From positions 33,483 through 97,482 of the forward strand of contig CAMAXV010000008.1 in NCBI GenBank assembly GCA_945862385.1: 64,000 bases of DNA, written 5' to 3'. The notes beneath the pieces were generated by a model. It searched no databases, was not told the DNA's origin, and was given only the letters and a program-made list of their open reading frames with translations. The DNA comes from Chitinophaga pinensis. GTDB taxonomy: Bacteria > Bacteroidota > Bacteroidia > Chitinophagales > Chitinophagaceae. Positions 38,006-48,367 of the stretch are shown piece by piece. A program made the position numbers and the translations under genes. The number at the start of each line of letters is the position of its first letter. Within the stretch, counting starts at the first letter, position 1.

Positions 38006-41000
38006 ATGCAGCAAGTCCTACGCAATTGTCTCTTTGCCTCCATGCTTTTATTGCTTGTAGCCGGTAATACACAGGCCCAGAAAAAGCAGCAGAAAATCAA
38101 TCCGCAGCCCGAAGCACCAGCCATAGATCTTGAATCCTATTTCAAGCCTGTTTTCTGGCGTAACCTTGGTCACTCCAGGGGTGGCCGTTCTGTATCTGCT
38201 ACAGGTGTTAAAGGGAACACCCTGGTTTACTACATGGGTATCACCGGTGGCGGTGTCTGGAAAACAGAGGATGCTGGTCAGAGTTGGAGAAATATTTCTG
38301 ACGGTTTTTTCAAAACCGGTTCTGTTGGTGCTGTAGCAGTGGCCCAAAGCGACCCCAATGTTGTTTATGTAGGGATGGGTGAGCACGCTCCAAGGGGTGT
38401 CATGACCTCTTTTGGCGATGGCGTTTATAAATCCACTGATGCCGGAAAAACCTGGAAGCATCTGGGGCTTGATTTAACCAGGCATATTGCCAACGTACGC
38501 ATCCATCCACAGAATTCTGATGTGGTGTACGTTGCAGCTCAGGGCGCACTTAATGGTCCGTCTAAAGAGCGTGGTATCTACAAATCTGAAGATGGAGGTA
38601 AAACCTGGAAAAATATTTTGTATGTGGATGAGAATACAGGTTGTTCTGACCTGAGTATGGATATGAATAATCCGAGAATCCTTTATGCTGCCATGTGGGA
38701 TCACCGCAGGCTTCCTTGGGCCGTTCAGAGTGGCGGCAAGGGATCAGGTTTGTATAAAAGTACGGATGGTGGTGAGACCTGGGTGAAAATCCAGCAAGGC
38801 TTACCTAAGGAGCTCGGTAAGATGGGCATCTCCGTTTCACAGGCAAACCCTGAAAAGGTGTACGCACTGGTAGAGAGTGATACAGAAAAAGAACAAGGTG
38901 GTTTATTCGTTTCCAACAATGCCGGGGAAAACTGGACAAGAATCAGCAAGGACCACAGACTCATCTCAAGGGCCTGGTATTATATCGAAGTATTTGCAGA
39001 CCCGATTCAGGAAAATACAGTGTATGTGCTGGGAGCAGCAGGACTGAAATCCGAAGATGGTGGTAAGACCTGGAAAGATATTCGTGGCACCCACGGAGAC
39101 TACCACCAGCTCTGGATTAATCCTGAAAATAACCAGAACATGGTCATCGCCAATGACGGTGGTGCAGCGATCACCTTCAATGGTGGCAAAATGTGGTCAG
39201 CGCAAAACAACCAGCCAACAGCGCAGTTCTACCGCATCAATGTCGATAATCTTTTCCCTTACAATATCTATGCTGGTCAGCAAGACAATACCTCTGTAAA
39301 AATTGCGAGCCGCAGCACTTCAGGTGCAGGTATCACAGAAAGGCAATGGTCTTATTCAGCAGGCGGTGAATCTGCATTCCTGGGCTTCGATCCCAATAAT
39401 CCGCGTTATGTGATGGGCGGAAGCTACCAGGGTACAATCGAACTGCTCGATACCCAAACAGGAGAAGGAGTTGGTGTGATGGTTTATCCTGTGCAATATC
39501 AGGCGATGCAACCCAAAGACATGCAATACCGGTTCAACTGGAATGCACCCATTCTTTATTCAAAGCATGAAAAAAATGTCTATTACCATGCAGGTAACAG
39601 GTTGTTCAAAACCAAAGACATGGGTAAGTCGTGGGAAGCCATTTCTCCAGACCTTACCACCCACGATACCAGTAAGATGGGCATCAGCGGTTTCCCATAT
39701 ACCAATGAGGGAGCTGGTGGTGAGAATTATTGCACCATCTCCTATGTCATGGAGTCTGACAAGGAAAATGGCGTAATCTATACAGGCAGCGACGACGGAC
39801 TGGTTCATGTTACGCGTGATGGCGGCAAGACCTGGGATAACATTACTCCCAAAGACCTGGGAGAAGCACTGATCAATGCCATTGAAGTGTCTCCGCATGA
39901 TCCTGCAACTGTTTATGTGGCAGCTAACAAGTATAAGCTGAACGACTTCACGCCGTTTGCCTATAAGTCAAATGACTATGGTAAAACCTGGACGAAAATC
40001 GTTAATGGTATTCCCTATGGCGCATGCATGCGCGTAGTGCGTGAAGACGAGGTTAGAAAGGGTTTGTTATTTGCGGGCACAGAAACTGGTTTGTATATTT
40101 CTTACGATGGTGGTACCAGCTGGAAGAATTTCCAGCGTAACCTGCCTGTTACACCCATAACCGATCTGAAGATTCACCGTGATAACCTCATCGCAGCTAC
40201 ACAGGGACGTTCATTCTGGGTTCTGGATGAACTGCAGGCGATTCGTGATTTCAATCCTGCTGCAACAATCAAAGCACGCCTCTTCACCATTCCAACAACC
40301 TACCGTGTTTCCGGATACAGCATATTCGACAGCAATGGTGAGGAAACAGACCGTTTCCCTGTCACAACCGGATCCAATCCCGCAACTGGTGCAGTGATGT
40401 ATTATCACCTGCCAGACAATGCGGATTCCATCAGGAAGTTGACAATCAGCATCAAAGACGGACTGGGTCAGGTGGTCAGGACTTTCTCCAATACAGCTCC
40501 CAAAGTGTATTCCAATAACGGCTTGCGCAATGAACCTGTGCTGACTGTTAAAAAGGGACTTAATCGCTTCGTGTGGAATATGAGAAGACAGAGTATGCCT
40601 ACCATTGATGAGGTGTACATTGAAGGAAGTTATGCTGGTGGTCGACTGGTGCCTGGAACCTATAACGTGGAGTTGAATGTAGATGGCTCAATCCTTTCTG
40701 CACCGCTGGTTATCAAGGCCGATCCGCGTATTGATGCAGATGCTGCCGCCTATGCTGCGCAGGATGAGCTCCTGAAAAAACTGGAGACTGATGTAACGGA
40801 TATCCATGTTGCTGTAACCCGCATGCGCAAACTTGCGTCTCAGGTCAGAAGCCTTAACGGTATCCTTGAATCTGATGATGCCAAAGCAGAGCTGGTTAAA
40901 TCAGGAAAAGCTTTGCTGGATAAATTAAAAGTATGGGAAGAAAAACTCATTCAGCCTAAAAGTCAGTCATACGACGATGTAATTAATTTCGTCAACAAAC

Positions 41001-41206
41001 TCAGTGCCAACATAATCTTTGTTCATGGTGAAGTAAATGGCACTGTTCCTTATGTTACAGCCGGACAAAAAGCAAGATACGCTGAGTTGCATCAGCAGTG
41101 GCTGGTATTGAAAACGGATATGGATAACCTCTTATCCACCGATGTAGCTGGCTACAATGCCTTATGTCGCAAATTTGATGTGAGCAATATTGTATTGCCG
41201 GAATAA
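38006..41206 (+). CDS. Large BNR/sortilin-like beta-propeller repeat protein
   Basis: 1,066 residues from ATG 38006 (TTG 37973 is in frame but unlikely). A signal peptide ([17 protein letters not shown]) precedes many BNR/Asp-box-type repeats ([61 protein letters not shown], and later [14 protein letters not shown]), which build one or two large propellers to about residue 750. A beta-sandwich and a helical C-terminal part follow ([20 protein letters not shown]). Proteins of this family are widespread in Bacteroidota and often labelled as glycosyl hydrolases or sortilin-like, but catalytic residues are not established. It is exported, but no T9SS tail is evident. Confidence 0.85.
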   Translation: MQQVLRNCLFASMLLLLVAGNTQAQKKQQKINPQPEAPAIDLESYFKPVFWRNLGHSRGGRSVSATGVKGNTLVYYMGITGGGVWKTEDAGQSWRNISDGFFKTGSVGAVAVAQSDPNVVYVGMGEHAPRGVMTSFGDGVYKSTDAGKTWKHLGLDLTRHIANVRIHPQNSDVVYVAAQGALNGPSKERGIYKSEDGGKTWKNILYVDENTGCSDLSMDMNNPRILYAAMWDHRRLPWAVQSGGKGSGLYKSTDGGETWVKIQQGLPKELGKMGISVSQANPEKVYALVESDTEKEQGGLFVSNNAGENWTRISKDHRLISRAWYYIEVFADPIQENTVYVLGAAGLKSEDGGKTWKDIRGTHGDYHQLWINPENNQNMVIANDGGAAITFNGGKMWSAQNNQPTAQFYRINVDNLFPYNIYAGQQDNTSVKIASRSTSGAGITERQWSYSAGGESAFLGFDPNNPRYVMGGSYQGTIELLDTQTGEGVGVMVYPVQYQAMQPKDMQYRFNWNAPILYSKHEKNVYYHAGNRLFKTKDMGKSWEAISPDLTTHDTSKMGISGFPYTNEGAGGENYCTISYVMESDKENGVIYTGSDDGLVHVTRDGGKTWDNITPKDLGEALINAIEVSPHDPATVYVAANKYKLNDFTPFAYKSNDYGKTWTKIVNGIPYGACMRVVREDEVRKGLLFAGTETGLYISYDGGTSWKNFQRNLPVTPITDLKIHRDNLIAATQGRSFWVLDELQAIRDFNPAATIKARLFTIPTTYRVSGYSIFDSNGEETDRFPVTTGSNPATGAVMYYHLPDNADSIRKLTISIKDGLGQVVRTFSNTAPKVYSNNGLRNEPVLTVKKGLNRFVWNMRRQSMPTIDEVYIEGSYAGGRLVPGTYNVELNVDGSILSAPLVIKADPRIDADAAAYAAQDELLKKLETDVTDIHVAVTRMRKLASQVRSLNGILESDDAKAELVKSGKALLDKLKVWEEKLIQPKSQSYDDVINFVNKLSANIIFVHGEVNGTVPYVTAGQKARYAELHQQWLVLKTDMDNLLSTDVAGYNALCRKFDVSNIVLPE

Positions 41207-41239
41207 TTCTTGCTATTGGGTTTACTGATTTGACGCTGC

Positions 41240-41270
41240 TGCGGCCCCGGAACGGGGCCGCAACACTTTT
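41240..41270 (+). terminator. GC-rich terminator after the BNR-repeat gene
   Basis: TGCGGCCCCG and CGGGGCCGCA pair perfectly (10 bp) around a GAA loop, followed by AACACTTTTT. It separates the BNR-repeat gene from the sulfatase gene. Confidence 0.85.
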
Positions 41271-41317
41271 TGGTAGACCTATGAAAAATCAGTATATTAT
41301 AACCTGATTTAAGCCAC

Positions 41318-42763
41318 ATGAAAAAAATTCTTTTATCCCTGCTCCTTACTGTGATCGTTTTCACACAACAGGCTCATAAGCCTGCCACTCCCAAAATGCC
41401 CAATATCGTGTTGATATTCATGGACGACATGGGATTTGGCGATATCGGTGTAAACGGGGCCCTGGATTACCGTACACCCAATCTGGATAAACTGGCTGCG
41501 GAAGGCATGCGGTTCACTAACTTTCTTTCTGCCCAGGCCGTTTGCAGCGCCTCACGGGCTGCATTGCTTACAGGTTGTTACCCCAACCGTTTGGGTATAA
41601 GCGGTGCCCTTTTCCCCGGAGCAAAAGTGGGACTGGATCCTGGTGAAACCACAATAGCAGACATGCTGAAACAGAAAGCCTATGCTACAGGGATCTTCGG
41701 TAAATGGCATTTGGGAGATGCCCAAAAATTCCTTCCGCTGCAACAGGGTTTTGATGAATACCTGGGTATCCCTTATTCCAATGATATGTGGCCTATGGAT
41801 TACGCAGGAAAACCTACTCAAAACGGGACTAACAAATCCCGTTATCCTCCACTTCCGCTCATAAGTCAGAATAATGCAGTCGATACCATCAATAACCTCG
41901 ACGATCAGGGTATGCTTACAGGCCGAATAACAGATGCGGCAATAAGCTTCATCAAACGAAATAAGAAAAAGCCATTCTTTGCTTATATCCCTCACCCCAT
42001 GCCGCATGTACCCATTTATGCATCCCCGGCATTCAGGGGCAAAAGTAAACAGGGGACATACGGAGACGTTATCCAGGAAGTAGATTACCATGTTGGTCGC
42101 ATCATGCAAACCCTGCAGGAAGAGGGACTTGACAAGAACACTTTGGTGATTTTCACAAGTGACAATGGTCCTTGGTTTAATTTTGGGAATCATGCCGGAT
42201 CAACAGGCGGATTCCGCGAAGGCAAGGGTACTTCATTTGAGGGCGGACAACGTGTGCCTTGTATCATGCGGTGGAAGGGTACGGTACCTGCCGGTGTTGT
42301 TGCCAACCAGCTGGCTTCAACCATTGATATATTACCAACCCTGGCAGCACTCTCTGGGGCTTCGCTTCCTGGGAAAAAAATTGATGGGGTAGACCTGAGT
42401 GAAGTTCTGCGTGGGAACATGGATGCCAGTCCACGTAATGAATTTCTTTACTACTACCGCAGAAATGCACTGGAGGCTGTACGCAAGGGGAACTGGAAGC
42501 TTGTTTTTCAACATCCTTCCCGGTCTTATCTTGGTAAAAAACCCGGTTTTGACGGATTCCCAGGACCAGCTCCTGAGAATACCCTGGTATACGAATCCCT
42601 CTACGACCTGCGCAGGGATCCTGCGGAACAATATGATATGAAGGCATTCTATCCTGAAATCATGCAGCAACTGCGGTTACTTGCAGAGGAAGCCCGCAAA
42701 GACCTGGGTGACGATCTCCAGAACAGAACAGGCGCCAATGTAAGGCCCGCAGGTTCACTCTAA
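41318..42763 (+). CDS. Sulfatase (arylsulfatase family, S1)
   Basis: 481 residues with a signal peptide (ILLSLLLTVIVFTQQ). The sulfatase core is complete: metal-binding MDDMGFGD (Asp36, Asp37), the modification motif CSASR at Cys76 (converted to formylglycine by an anaerobic or aerobic maturase, with Ala in the third position rather than Pro), GKWHLGD, HPMPHVP and FTSDNGPWFNFGNH. It removes sulfate esters from sugars or aryl compounds in the periplasm. No partner sulfatase-modifying gene lies in this window, so the maturase must be elsewhere. Nearest neighbours are not glycoside hydrolases, so the substrate is open. Confidence 0.92.
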   Translation: MKKILLSLLLTVIVFTQQAHKPATPKMPNIVLIFMDDMGFGDIGVNGALDYRTPNLDKLAAEGMRFTNFLSAQAVCSASRAALLTGCYPNRLGISGALFPGAKVGLDPGETTIADMLKQKAYATGIFGKWHLGDAQKFLPLQQGFDEYLGIPYSNDMWPMDYAGKPTQNGTNKSRYPPLPLISQNNAVDTINNLDDQGMLTGRITDAAISFIKRNKKKPFFAYIPHPMPHVPIYASPAFRGKSKQGTYGDVIQEVDYHVGRIMQTLQEEGLDKNTLVIFTSDNGPWFNFGNHAGSTGGFREGKGTSFEGGQRVPCIMRWKGTVPAGVVANQLASTIDILPTLAALSGASLPGKKIDGVDLSEVLRGNMDASPRNEFLYYYRRNALEAVRKGNWKLVFQHPSRSYLGKKPGFDGFPGPAPENTLVYESLYDLRRDPAEQYDMKAFYPEIMQQLRLLAEEARKDLGDDLQNRTGANVRPAGSL

Positions 42764-42784
42764 GACAAGGATTGCAGCGTTACC

Positions 42785-44044
42785 TCAGACATCCAATCCG
42801 GCCAGTGAAAGACTCATTTTCTTCAGTTCACTCACCTCGCTGTTTTCAACGATGTTGTTTGGCATGAGGATGAGCGAATTGTTGTTGGTCTTCCACCAGT
42901 CTTTGTGAATGAGCGACTGATAAGGAATAGTTCCAATCAGGTAGCTGCGTTCATTGCCAGAATGCCACTCTTCAATAGAAGTAAATTCTTCCTTGGGTAC
43001 ATTGGCAAGGCTTTCGAAACTGATGAATACCCGCAGGTTATAGCTGTCTGATAATTCAGCTGGCTGTTGCTGGTTACGCTTTTTGTACTCATAACGGTAT
43101 CCGTAGCGTAATGCTGCAATATCACTCAGTACGGCAGATGCTGTTGGGAAGCTGCCTGCACCCTTGCCGTAAAAGAATTGTTTATCAGCAAACCCGGTTT
43201 CGATGACTACACCATTGTACTCATTTTTGACGAAGTAAAGCTGATCAGCCTGATCAACAAACTGGGGGAGTAAGAAGGAGGCTACCTTGCCATTCTGAAG
43301 TTTTTTGGCCTGTGCTACCAGTTTAATGGACTGGTTCCGGGATTGTGCAACTTCAGCATCGATCGGACTGATCTGGGTGATGCCGTTGAACAGCATATCC
43401 TGAATAGTGGTGTCGATGCCATAACTGTGAGTGAGCAGCAAAACCCATTTATTTGCTGCATCAAATCCTTCGATATCAAGTGTAGGATCGGATTCTGCAA
43501 AACCCAGCTGCTGGGCGAGCAGCAAGGCTTCCTTGAAGTTCAGTTCTTCCTCAAACATTTTGGTGAGGATGAAATTGGTGGAACCATTGACAATCGCTTT
43601 GATGGAATGCAAGAGGTCATTGTCGTAATATTCTTCCAGATTTCTGATTACCGGAATAGATGCACAGGCGGAAGCTTCATAGAGCAATGATTTTCCTGTT
43701 TTTTCCTGCAATGCAATCAGCTCAGGCAGGTGTTCTGACAACATTTTTTTACTGGCACTGACCACGTCTTTGCCATTATTCAACGCCGTAGTTACAATTT
43801 CATAGCCGGCAGCACTGTCGTTGATCACTTCCACAATCACATTGATCTCCGGATCATAAAGCAGGTCGTCTGGATTAGACGTGAAAAGATCTGCAGGCGC
43901 GTTTCTTTTCTTCTGTGTATTTTTTATGCATACTTTTTTGATGGATGCTTTCAAAGAAGGCGTCTGTTTGAGTACTTTATACAATCCTTCACCAACTACT
44001 CCAAATCCGAACATCCCAATTACCAGTGTTTTTTCTGATCCCAT
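42785..44044 (-). CDS. hom: Homoserine dehydrogenase
   Basis: 419 residues. The N-terminal Rossmann fold carries GFGVVGEGLYK (13-23, nucleotide-binding). The catalytic domain has SASKKMLSEHLPEL, ASACASIPVIRN and the family signature IVNGSTNFILTKMFEE with the downstream block GFAESDPTLDIEGFDAANK. It reduces aspartate semialdehyde to homoserine in the cytoplasm. It is the second gene of an operon: the metX gene lies 18 bp upstream on the same strand, so both are expected to respond to the SAM-I riboswitch ahead of metX. The C-terminal region (about 80 residues) is short and does not show a clear ACT domain, so I see no evidence of feedback by threonine. Confidence 0.95.
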   Translation of the reverse strand: MGSEKTLVIGMFGFGVVGEGLYKVLKQTPSLKASIKKVCIKNTQKKRNAPADLFTSNPDDLLYDPEINVIVEVINDSAAGYEIVTTALNNGKDVVSASKKMLSEHLPELIALQEKTGKSLLYEASACASIPVIRNLEEYYDNDLLHSIKAIVNGSTNFILTKMFEEELNFKEALLLAQQLGFAESDPTLDIEGFDAANKWVLLLTHSYGIDTTIQDMLFNGITQISPIDAEVAQSRNQSIKLVAQAKKLQNGKVASFLLPQFVDQADQLYFVKNEYNGVVIETGFADKQFFYGKGAGSFPTASAVLSDIAALRYGYRYEYKKRNQQQPAELSDSYNLRVFISFESLANVPKEEFTSIEEWHSGNERSYLIGTIPYQSLIHKDWWKTNNNSLILMPNNIVENSEVSELKKMSLSLAGLDV

Positions 44045-44062
44045 TTGTATGTTTTTTGTTAT

Positions 44063-45082
44063 TTATCTTGATAAAAAAGGTATTAGCAATGCATTCAGTT
44101 TCTCATCTTCCAACAGAAATCCATCATGTCCGTAAAAGGAATCAATGATGGCCAGCTGTGACCCGGGAATGTGTTTGGCAAGAAATTCCTGCTCGCAAAC
44201 AGGATAAAGCAGGTCTGATGAAATGCCAATAACCAGACATTTTGAAACTATCCTTTCCAGCATCTCTTCAGCTTCAAAAACGCCCCTTCCAAGGTGATGG
44301 CTGTCCATACTCTTGGTAAGCATATAATAACTCAGCGCATTGAATCTTTTGGCCAGCTTTTCACCCTGGTATTTCTGGTAAGACTCACTCTTGGTATTTT
44401 CCAGTGCCTTGTCTGCATCATGTTGTGTTTTGCCGTAAATTTCATAGTGGCGGTAGCTGATCAACGCAACAGACCGGGCTACTTTCATGCCGGCCATTCC
44501 TGCATCAGGATTGCCATCCTGCCAGCTTGGATCGGCTTCAATGGCCATGCGCTGTGAGGCGTTGAAGGCCTTACCCCAGGGAGAGTGGAAAGCATTGGTA
44601 GCTATGGGTACAATGTACCTGAAAAGATCAGGTTGCCGGGTTGCCCAGACGATGAGTTGTTGTCCGCCCATCGATCCACCAATCCCCAGATAAATACTAT
44701 TGATACCCAGGTACTCCCTGAGCTGGTTAAAAGCCACGGCCATATCCAGCGGGGTAAAAAATGGAAAGTTCCTGTAGTAGGGAGTTCCGGTATCCGGGTT
44801 TACCGATAAGGGATTTACACTGCCGTAGCAGCTTCCGGGCATATTCACACAGATGATGAAATGTTTATCGGCATTAAAAAATTTGCCTTCTCCCACCATA
44901 CCTGGCCACCAGTCTGATGGGTCGCTGTTGGCTGTCATGGCATGGAATATCCAGACTGCGTTGTCCTTTTCAGGATTCAACTCCCCAATTGTGGTATAGG
45001 CCAGGTTGAAATCGCGGATTGTTTTTCCGGATTCCAGCTTTAATGAGCCTCTGAAAGTATAATTGTGCAGTGTTTTGTTCAT
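44063..45082 (-). CDS. metX: Homoserine O-acetyltransferase
   Basis: 339 residues from ATG 45082; reading from further upstream would run through the terminator, so that start is rejected. Alpha/beta-hydrolase fold: FHAMTANSDPSDWWPGMVG, the nucleophile elbow IGGSMGGQQ (Ser137), and Asp and His in ISSDLLYP and YGHDGFLLE. CVNMPGSCYGSVNP is typical of MetX. It transfers an acetyl group from acetyl-CoA to homoserine as the first committed step to methionine. A SAM-I riboswitch and terminator lie in its leader, so it should be off when S-adenosylmethionine is high. hom follows immediately, joining two consecutive steps in the pathway. Confidence 0.96.
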   Translation of the reverse strand: MNKTLHNYTFRGSLKLESGKTIRDFNLAYTTIGELNPEKDNAVWIFHAMTANSDPSDWWPGMVGEGKFFNADKHFIICVNMPGSCYGSVNPLSVNPDTGTPYYRNFPFFTPLDMAVAFNQLREYLGINSIYLGIGGSMGGQQLIVWATRQPDLFRYIVPIATNAFHSPWGKAFNASQRMAIEADPSWQDGNPDAGMAGMKVARSVALISYRHYEIYGKTQHDADKALENTKSESYQKYQGEKLAKRFNALSYYMLTKSMDSHHLGRGVFEAEEMLERIVSKCLVIGISSDLLYPVCEQEFLAKHIPGSQLAIIDSFYGHDGFLLEDEKLNALLIPFLSR

Positions 45083-45113
45083 GTTTTGATCATTTGCTTT
45101 CCGGAAAGGGCAC

Positions 45114-45142
45114 AAAAAAACCCATCTGAAGTCAGATGGGTT
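45114..45142 (-). terminator. Transcription terminator of the SAM-I riboswitch leader
   Basis: On the minus strand AACCCATCTGA and TCAGATGGGTT pair, followed by seven T (45114-45120). It lies between the riboswitch and the metX start at 45082. High SAM should favour this hairpin and stop transcription before metX-hom. Confidence 0.92.
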
Positions 45143-45184
45143 TTCACTATAATGATTCAATCATGTCCAGGGAAAATGATCTGA

Positions 45185-45288
45185 CTTATCTGTCTCCGCA
45201 ATTGCGGAGCTGGAGTTGACACCTTTTTACTTGGAGTAACAGGTTGTCAAGGCTTCATCGGGCCAATCCCTCTGCCTTTCTGGATAAG
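45185..45288 (-). promoter_or_regulatory. SAM-I riboswitch (S-box leader) of the metX-hom operon
   Basis: Read on the minus strand the segment runs from CTTATCCAGAAAGGCAGAGG, through GATGAAGCC and TGACAACC, to GGTGTCAACTCC and the closing GAGACAGATAAG. These are the conserved blocks of the SAM-I class: P1 (CTTATC with GATAAG), the kink-turn region, the GATGAA pseudoknot side, and P3/P4. It binds S-adenosylmethionine and reduces downstream expression. The P1 closing strand is about 40 bases from the terminator hairpin, as expected for transcriptional control. The remainder of the 300-base gap before uvrA contains only its upstream AT-rich DNA. Confidence 0.95.
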
Positions 45289-45460
45289 AAAATTAAAGAA
45301 CTCCTACAAAGATATCACTTTTTCATGTTTTTTTAAAAGGAAAACCTGTTTTTAATCATTTTCAGCTAATTATGCATGCAACAACCATTTGATGCAAATG
45401 CTGTTTAATTTTACATGACCATCAGCTAAAAATCACTGGGCAAACAGAGGGTCACAAAAT

Positions 45461-48277
45461 ATGAAGCAAAAAATTGAAGATCAGATAGAAGTGATTGGTG
45501 CGAGGGCCCATAACCTCAAGAATATCGATATCAGCATTCCCAAACACAAGCTGGTGGTCATCACCGGTATCAGTGGCAGCGGCAAGTCGTCCCTGGCTTT
45601 CGATACCATCTATGCGGAAGGCCACCGCCGATACATGGAGACATTTGGTACCTACGCCCGTCAGTTTATGGGTGAACTGGAAAGGCCGGATGTGGACAAG
45701 ATAAGTGGTCTCTCTCCGGTTATCTCCATAGAACAGAAAACAACAAACAGGAATCCGCGTTCAACAGTAGGCACGGTTACCGAAGTATATGATTTTTTAC
45801 GTCTCCTCTATGCCCGTGCAGGGGATGCCTATTCCCTGCACACCGGGAAGAAGATGGTCAAATTCAGCGATGAAGAAATTGTGGCAGACCTGTTCGGTAA
45901 ACTTGCCGGCAGGAAGATAACGGTACTTGCTCCTCTTGTGAGGGGGAGAAAAGGGCATTACCGGGAGCTTTTTGAAGAAACCCGCAAGAAGGGTTTTGTG
46001 AAGGTAAGGGTGGATGGTGAACTCAAAGACCTGGTTCCCAAAATGCAAGTAGACCGCTACAAGGTCCATGATATTGAAGTTGTGGTAGACAGGCTGGTGG
46101 TTTCTGAAGAGCTGAAAGTAAGGATTGCGCAAAGCATCCAGCAAGCGATGCAGATCGGAAAGGGATTGATTTTCATCCTGGTACATGACCCTGAAAAGCT
46201 GGTGCAATACAGCAAAAAGCTGATGTGTGCTGAAACGGGTCTGTCTTATGAGGAGCCGTCTCCAAATACTTTTTCTTTCAATTCACCCTATGGGGCCTGC
46301 CCTGCCTGCAAGGGTATCGGTCAGCAACACGCGATTGATATCGATGCCATTATGCCGGACCGCACCATTTCCATTGCCGAGGGTGCTATCCTGCCGCTTG
46401 GCGAAGCAAGGGATTCGCATTATTTTAAAATGGTTGAACTTTTGGCTAAAAAGCACAAATTCAGCCTCAAAACACCGGTAAATCAATTGCCTGAAAGTGT
46501 CCTTAACCTGGTGCTTTTTGGCCATGAAGACGGGCCACAGGAAGTTGAAGAACAGGATGAAAACACTGAAGCCTTTGCTGGTATTGCAGCCATGGTTACG
46601 CGGTGGTTTACAGACAGTTCCAGTGATTCCGTGAGAGAGTGGGCTGAAAAATACATGATGCTCAACCCCTGCAAACGCTGTATGGGCGCCCGGCTTAAAC
46701 AGGAGAGTCTCTGGTTTAAAATAGACAAGCAAAACATAGCAGAACTGTCTGCCATGAATCTCAATCAGCTGCAGGACTGGTTCCGAGATATTGAAAAACG
46801 GCTGGATAAAAAACAAAACCTGATTGCCAAAGATATACTGAAAGAAATCAGGACAAGACTCGGGTTTTTACTGGATGTTGGATTAGGGTACCTTTCTCTT
46901 GGCAGGCCAACCAGAACCCTCAGCGGAGGGGAGTCTCAGCGGATAAGGCTGGCTACACAAATCGGTTCTCAGCTGCAGGGAATTACCTATATCCTGGATG
47001 AACCTTCAATCGGTTTGCACCAACGGGATAATCAACAGCTTATTGGTGCATTGCAGCGTCTGCGCGATATTGGTAACAGCGTGCTGGTAGTGGAACATGA
47101 CAAAGACATCATGCTTGCCGCAGATCACCTGATTGATGTTGGACCCAAAGCCGGTATTCATGGCGGAAGAATTGTTGCGCAGGGTACACCTGCTGAAGTG
47201 TGTGAGTCTCCTTCAGAAACGGCTTTGTACCTCAACAACAGGAAGCGCATCGAACTGCCTGCTGAAATCAGACAGGGAAACGGAAACTTCCTGGAACTGA
47301 AGGGGGCTTCCGGCAACAACCTTAAGGATGCAGATATCTCCATACCACTCGGCACACTGGTGCTGGTAACTGGTGTTAGTGGCAGCGGAAAATCAACCCT
47401 CATCGCTGAAACACTTTACCCCTTACTCAATCAGCATTGCTTTGGCTCCAAACAGGATCCCATGCCATATAAAAGCGTGAGTGGATTGGAACACATTGAT
47501 AAGGTGATTGAAATAGATCAGTCGCCTATCGGTCGCACACCCCGCAGCAATCCGGCCACCTACTGTAATTTTTTTACAGATATCCGTCAGTTATTTGCCG
47601 CAGTGCCGGAAGCCAAAATCAGGGGCTACAATGCAGGTCGTTTTTCCTTCAATGTAAAAGCTGGCAGGTGCGACATGTGTGAAGGCGGCGGACTGCGGGT
47701 GATAGAAATGAATTTCCTGCCGGATGTTTATGTGCATTGTGAAAAATGCAATGGCAGGCGCTACAACCGGGAAACACTGGAGATCAGGTATAAGGGGAAG
47801 TCCATCAGCGATGTCCTGGATATGACGGTGGATGAATCAGTGGAATTCTTCCAGCATATTCCTTACCTGTACAGAAAAGTGAAAGTCTTGCAGGAAGTGG
47901 GGTTGGGATATATTACACTCGGACAATCAGCTGTAACACTCAGCGGTGGTGAAGCGCAGCGTGTCAAGCTTGCTACAGAGCTTTCCAAACGCGATACCGG
48001 AAAAACATTTTATATTCTCGATGAGCCCACCACGGGTCTCCATTTCCAGGATATCAACTTGCTGCTTTCAGTGATCAATAAACTTGTAAACAGGGGAAAT
48101 ACGGTTTTAGTTATTGAGCATAACCTGGATATGATCAAAGTAGCAGACCATATCATCGACCTGGGTCCGGAAGGTGGTGATGGTGGAGGAACAGTTTTAT
48201 ACCAGGGCCCGCCGAGCGGACTCATAAAGCATAAAAATAGCCATACCGGCAGGTTTTTGAAGCTCGAAATGCAATAA
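45461..48277 (+). CDS. uvrA: Excinuclease ABC subunit UvrA
   Basis: 938 residues. Two ABC ATPase halves: first Walker A TGISGSGKSSLAFDT (about 35-49), signature LSGGESQRIRLATQ and Walker B YILDEPSIGLHQ; second Walker A GVSGSGKSTL, signature LSGGEAQRVKLATE and FYILDEPTTGLHF. Zinc fingers are visible (CPACKGIG and CKRCMGARL; CDMCEGGGLRVIE and CEKCNGRRY). It is the damage-sensing part of nucleotide excision repair, working with UvrB in the cytoplasm. The length is near the usual 940. The gene runs divergently from metX and has its own promoter region after the riboswitch. Confidence 0.97.
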   Translation: MKQKIEDQIEVIGARAHNLKNIDISIPKHKLVVITGISGSGKSSLAFDTIYAEGHRRYMETFGTYARQFMGELERPDVDKISGLSPVISIEQKTTNRNPRSTVGTVTEVYDFLRLLYARAGDAYSLHTGKKMVKFSDEEIVADLFGKLAGRKITVLAPLVRGRKGHYRELFEETRKKGFVKVRVDGELKDLVPKMQVDRYKVHDIEVVVDRLVVSEELKVRIAQSIQQAMQIGKGLIFILVHDPEKLVQYSKKLMCAETGLSYEEPSPNTFSFNSPYGACPACKGIGQQHAIDIDAIMPDRTISIAEGAILPLGEARDSHYFKMVELLAKKHKFSLKTPVNQLPESVLNLVLFGHEDGPQEVEEQDENTEAFAGIAAMVTRWFTDSSSDSVREWAEKYMMLNPCKRCMGARLKQESLWFKIDKQNIAELSAMNLNQLQDWFRDIEKRLDKKQNLIAKDILKEIRTRLGFLLDVGLGYLSLGRPTRTLSGGESQRIRLATQIGSQLQGITYILDEPSIGLHQRDNQQLIGALQRLRDIGNSVLVVEHDKDIMLAADHLIDVGPKAGIHGGRIVAQGTPAEVCESPSETALYLNNRKRIELPAEIRQGNGNFLELKGASGNNLKDADISIPLGTLVLVTGVSGSGKSTLIAETLYPLLNQHCFGSKQDPMPYKSVSGLEHIDKVIEIDQSPIGRTPRSNPATYCNFFTDIRQLFAAVPEAKIRGYNAGRFSFNVKAGRCDMCEGGGLRVIEMNFLPDVYVHCEKCNGRRYNRETLEIRYKGKSISDVLDMTVDESVEFFQHIPYLYRKVKVLQEVGLGYITLGQSAVTLSGGEAQRVKLATELSKRDTGKTFYILDEPTTGLHFQDINLLLSVINKLVNRGNTVLVIEHNLDMIKVADHIIDLGPEGGDGGGTVLYQGPPSGLIKHKNSHTGRFLKLEMQ

Positions 48278-48305
48278 AAAAAGAGCCCCGGCGCAAAGCG
48301 CCGGG
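48275..48305 (-). terminator. Terminator between uvrA and the DUF6089-like gene
   Basis: CCCGGCGC and GCGCCGGG form a perfect stem around AAA/TTT (48287-48305). On the minus strand it is followed by GCTCTTTTTTT, giving a classic terminator for the minus-strand gene at 48368; it could also stop plus-strand transcription after uvrA. A second small hairpin (GGAGTTT/AAAACTCC) lies at about 48322-48343. Confidence 0.85.
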
Positions 48306-48367
48306 ACTTCTCTTTTCGCATGGAGTTTGGTAATCAAAACTCCTGCTTTCGTTGGGTACAGAGCCTA

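Noticed and set aside
45083..45160. Upstream extension of metX to an ATG at 45160
   Set aside because: That extension runs through the terminator hairpin of the riboswitch leader, so the start at 45082 is much more likely.
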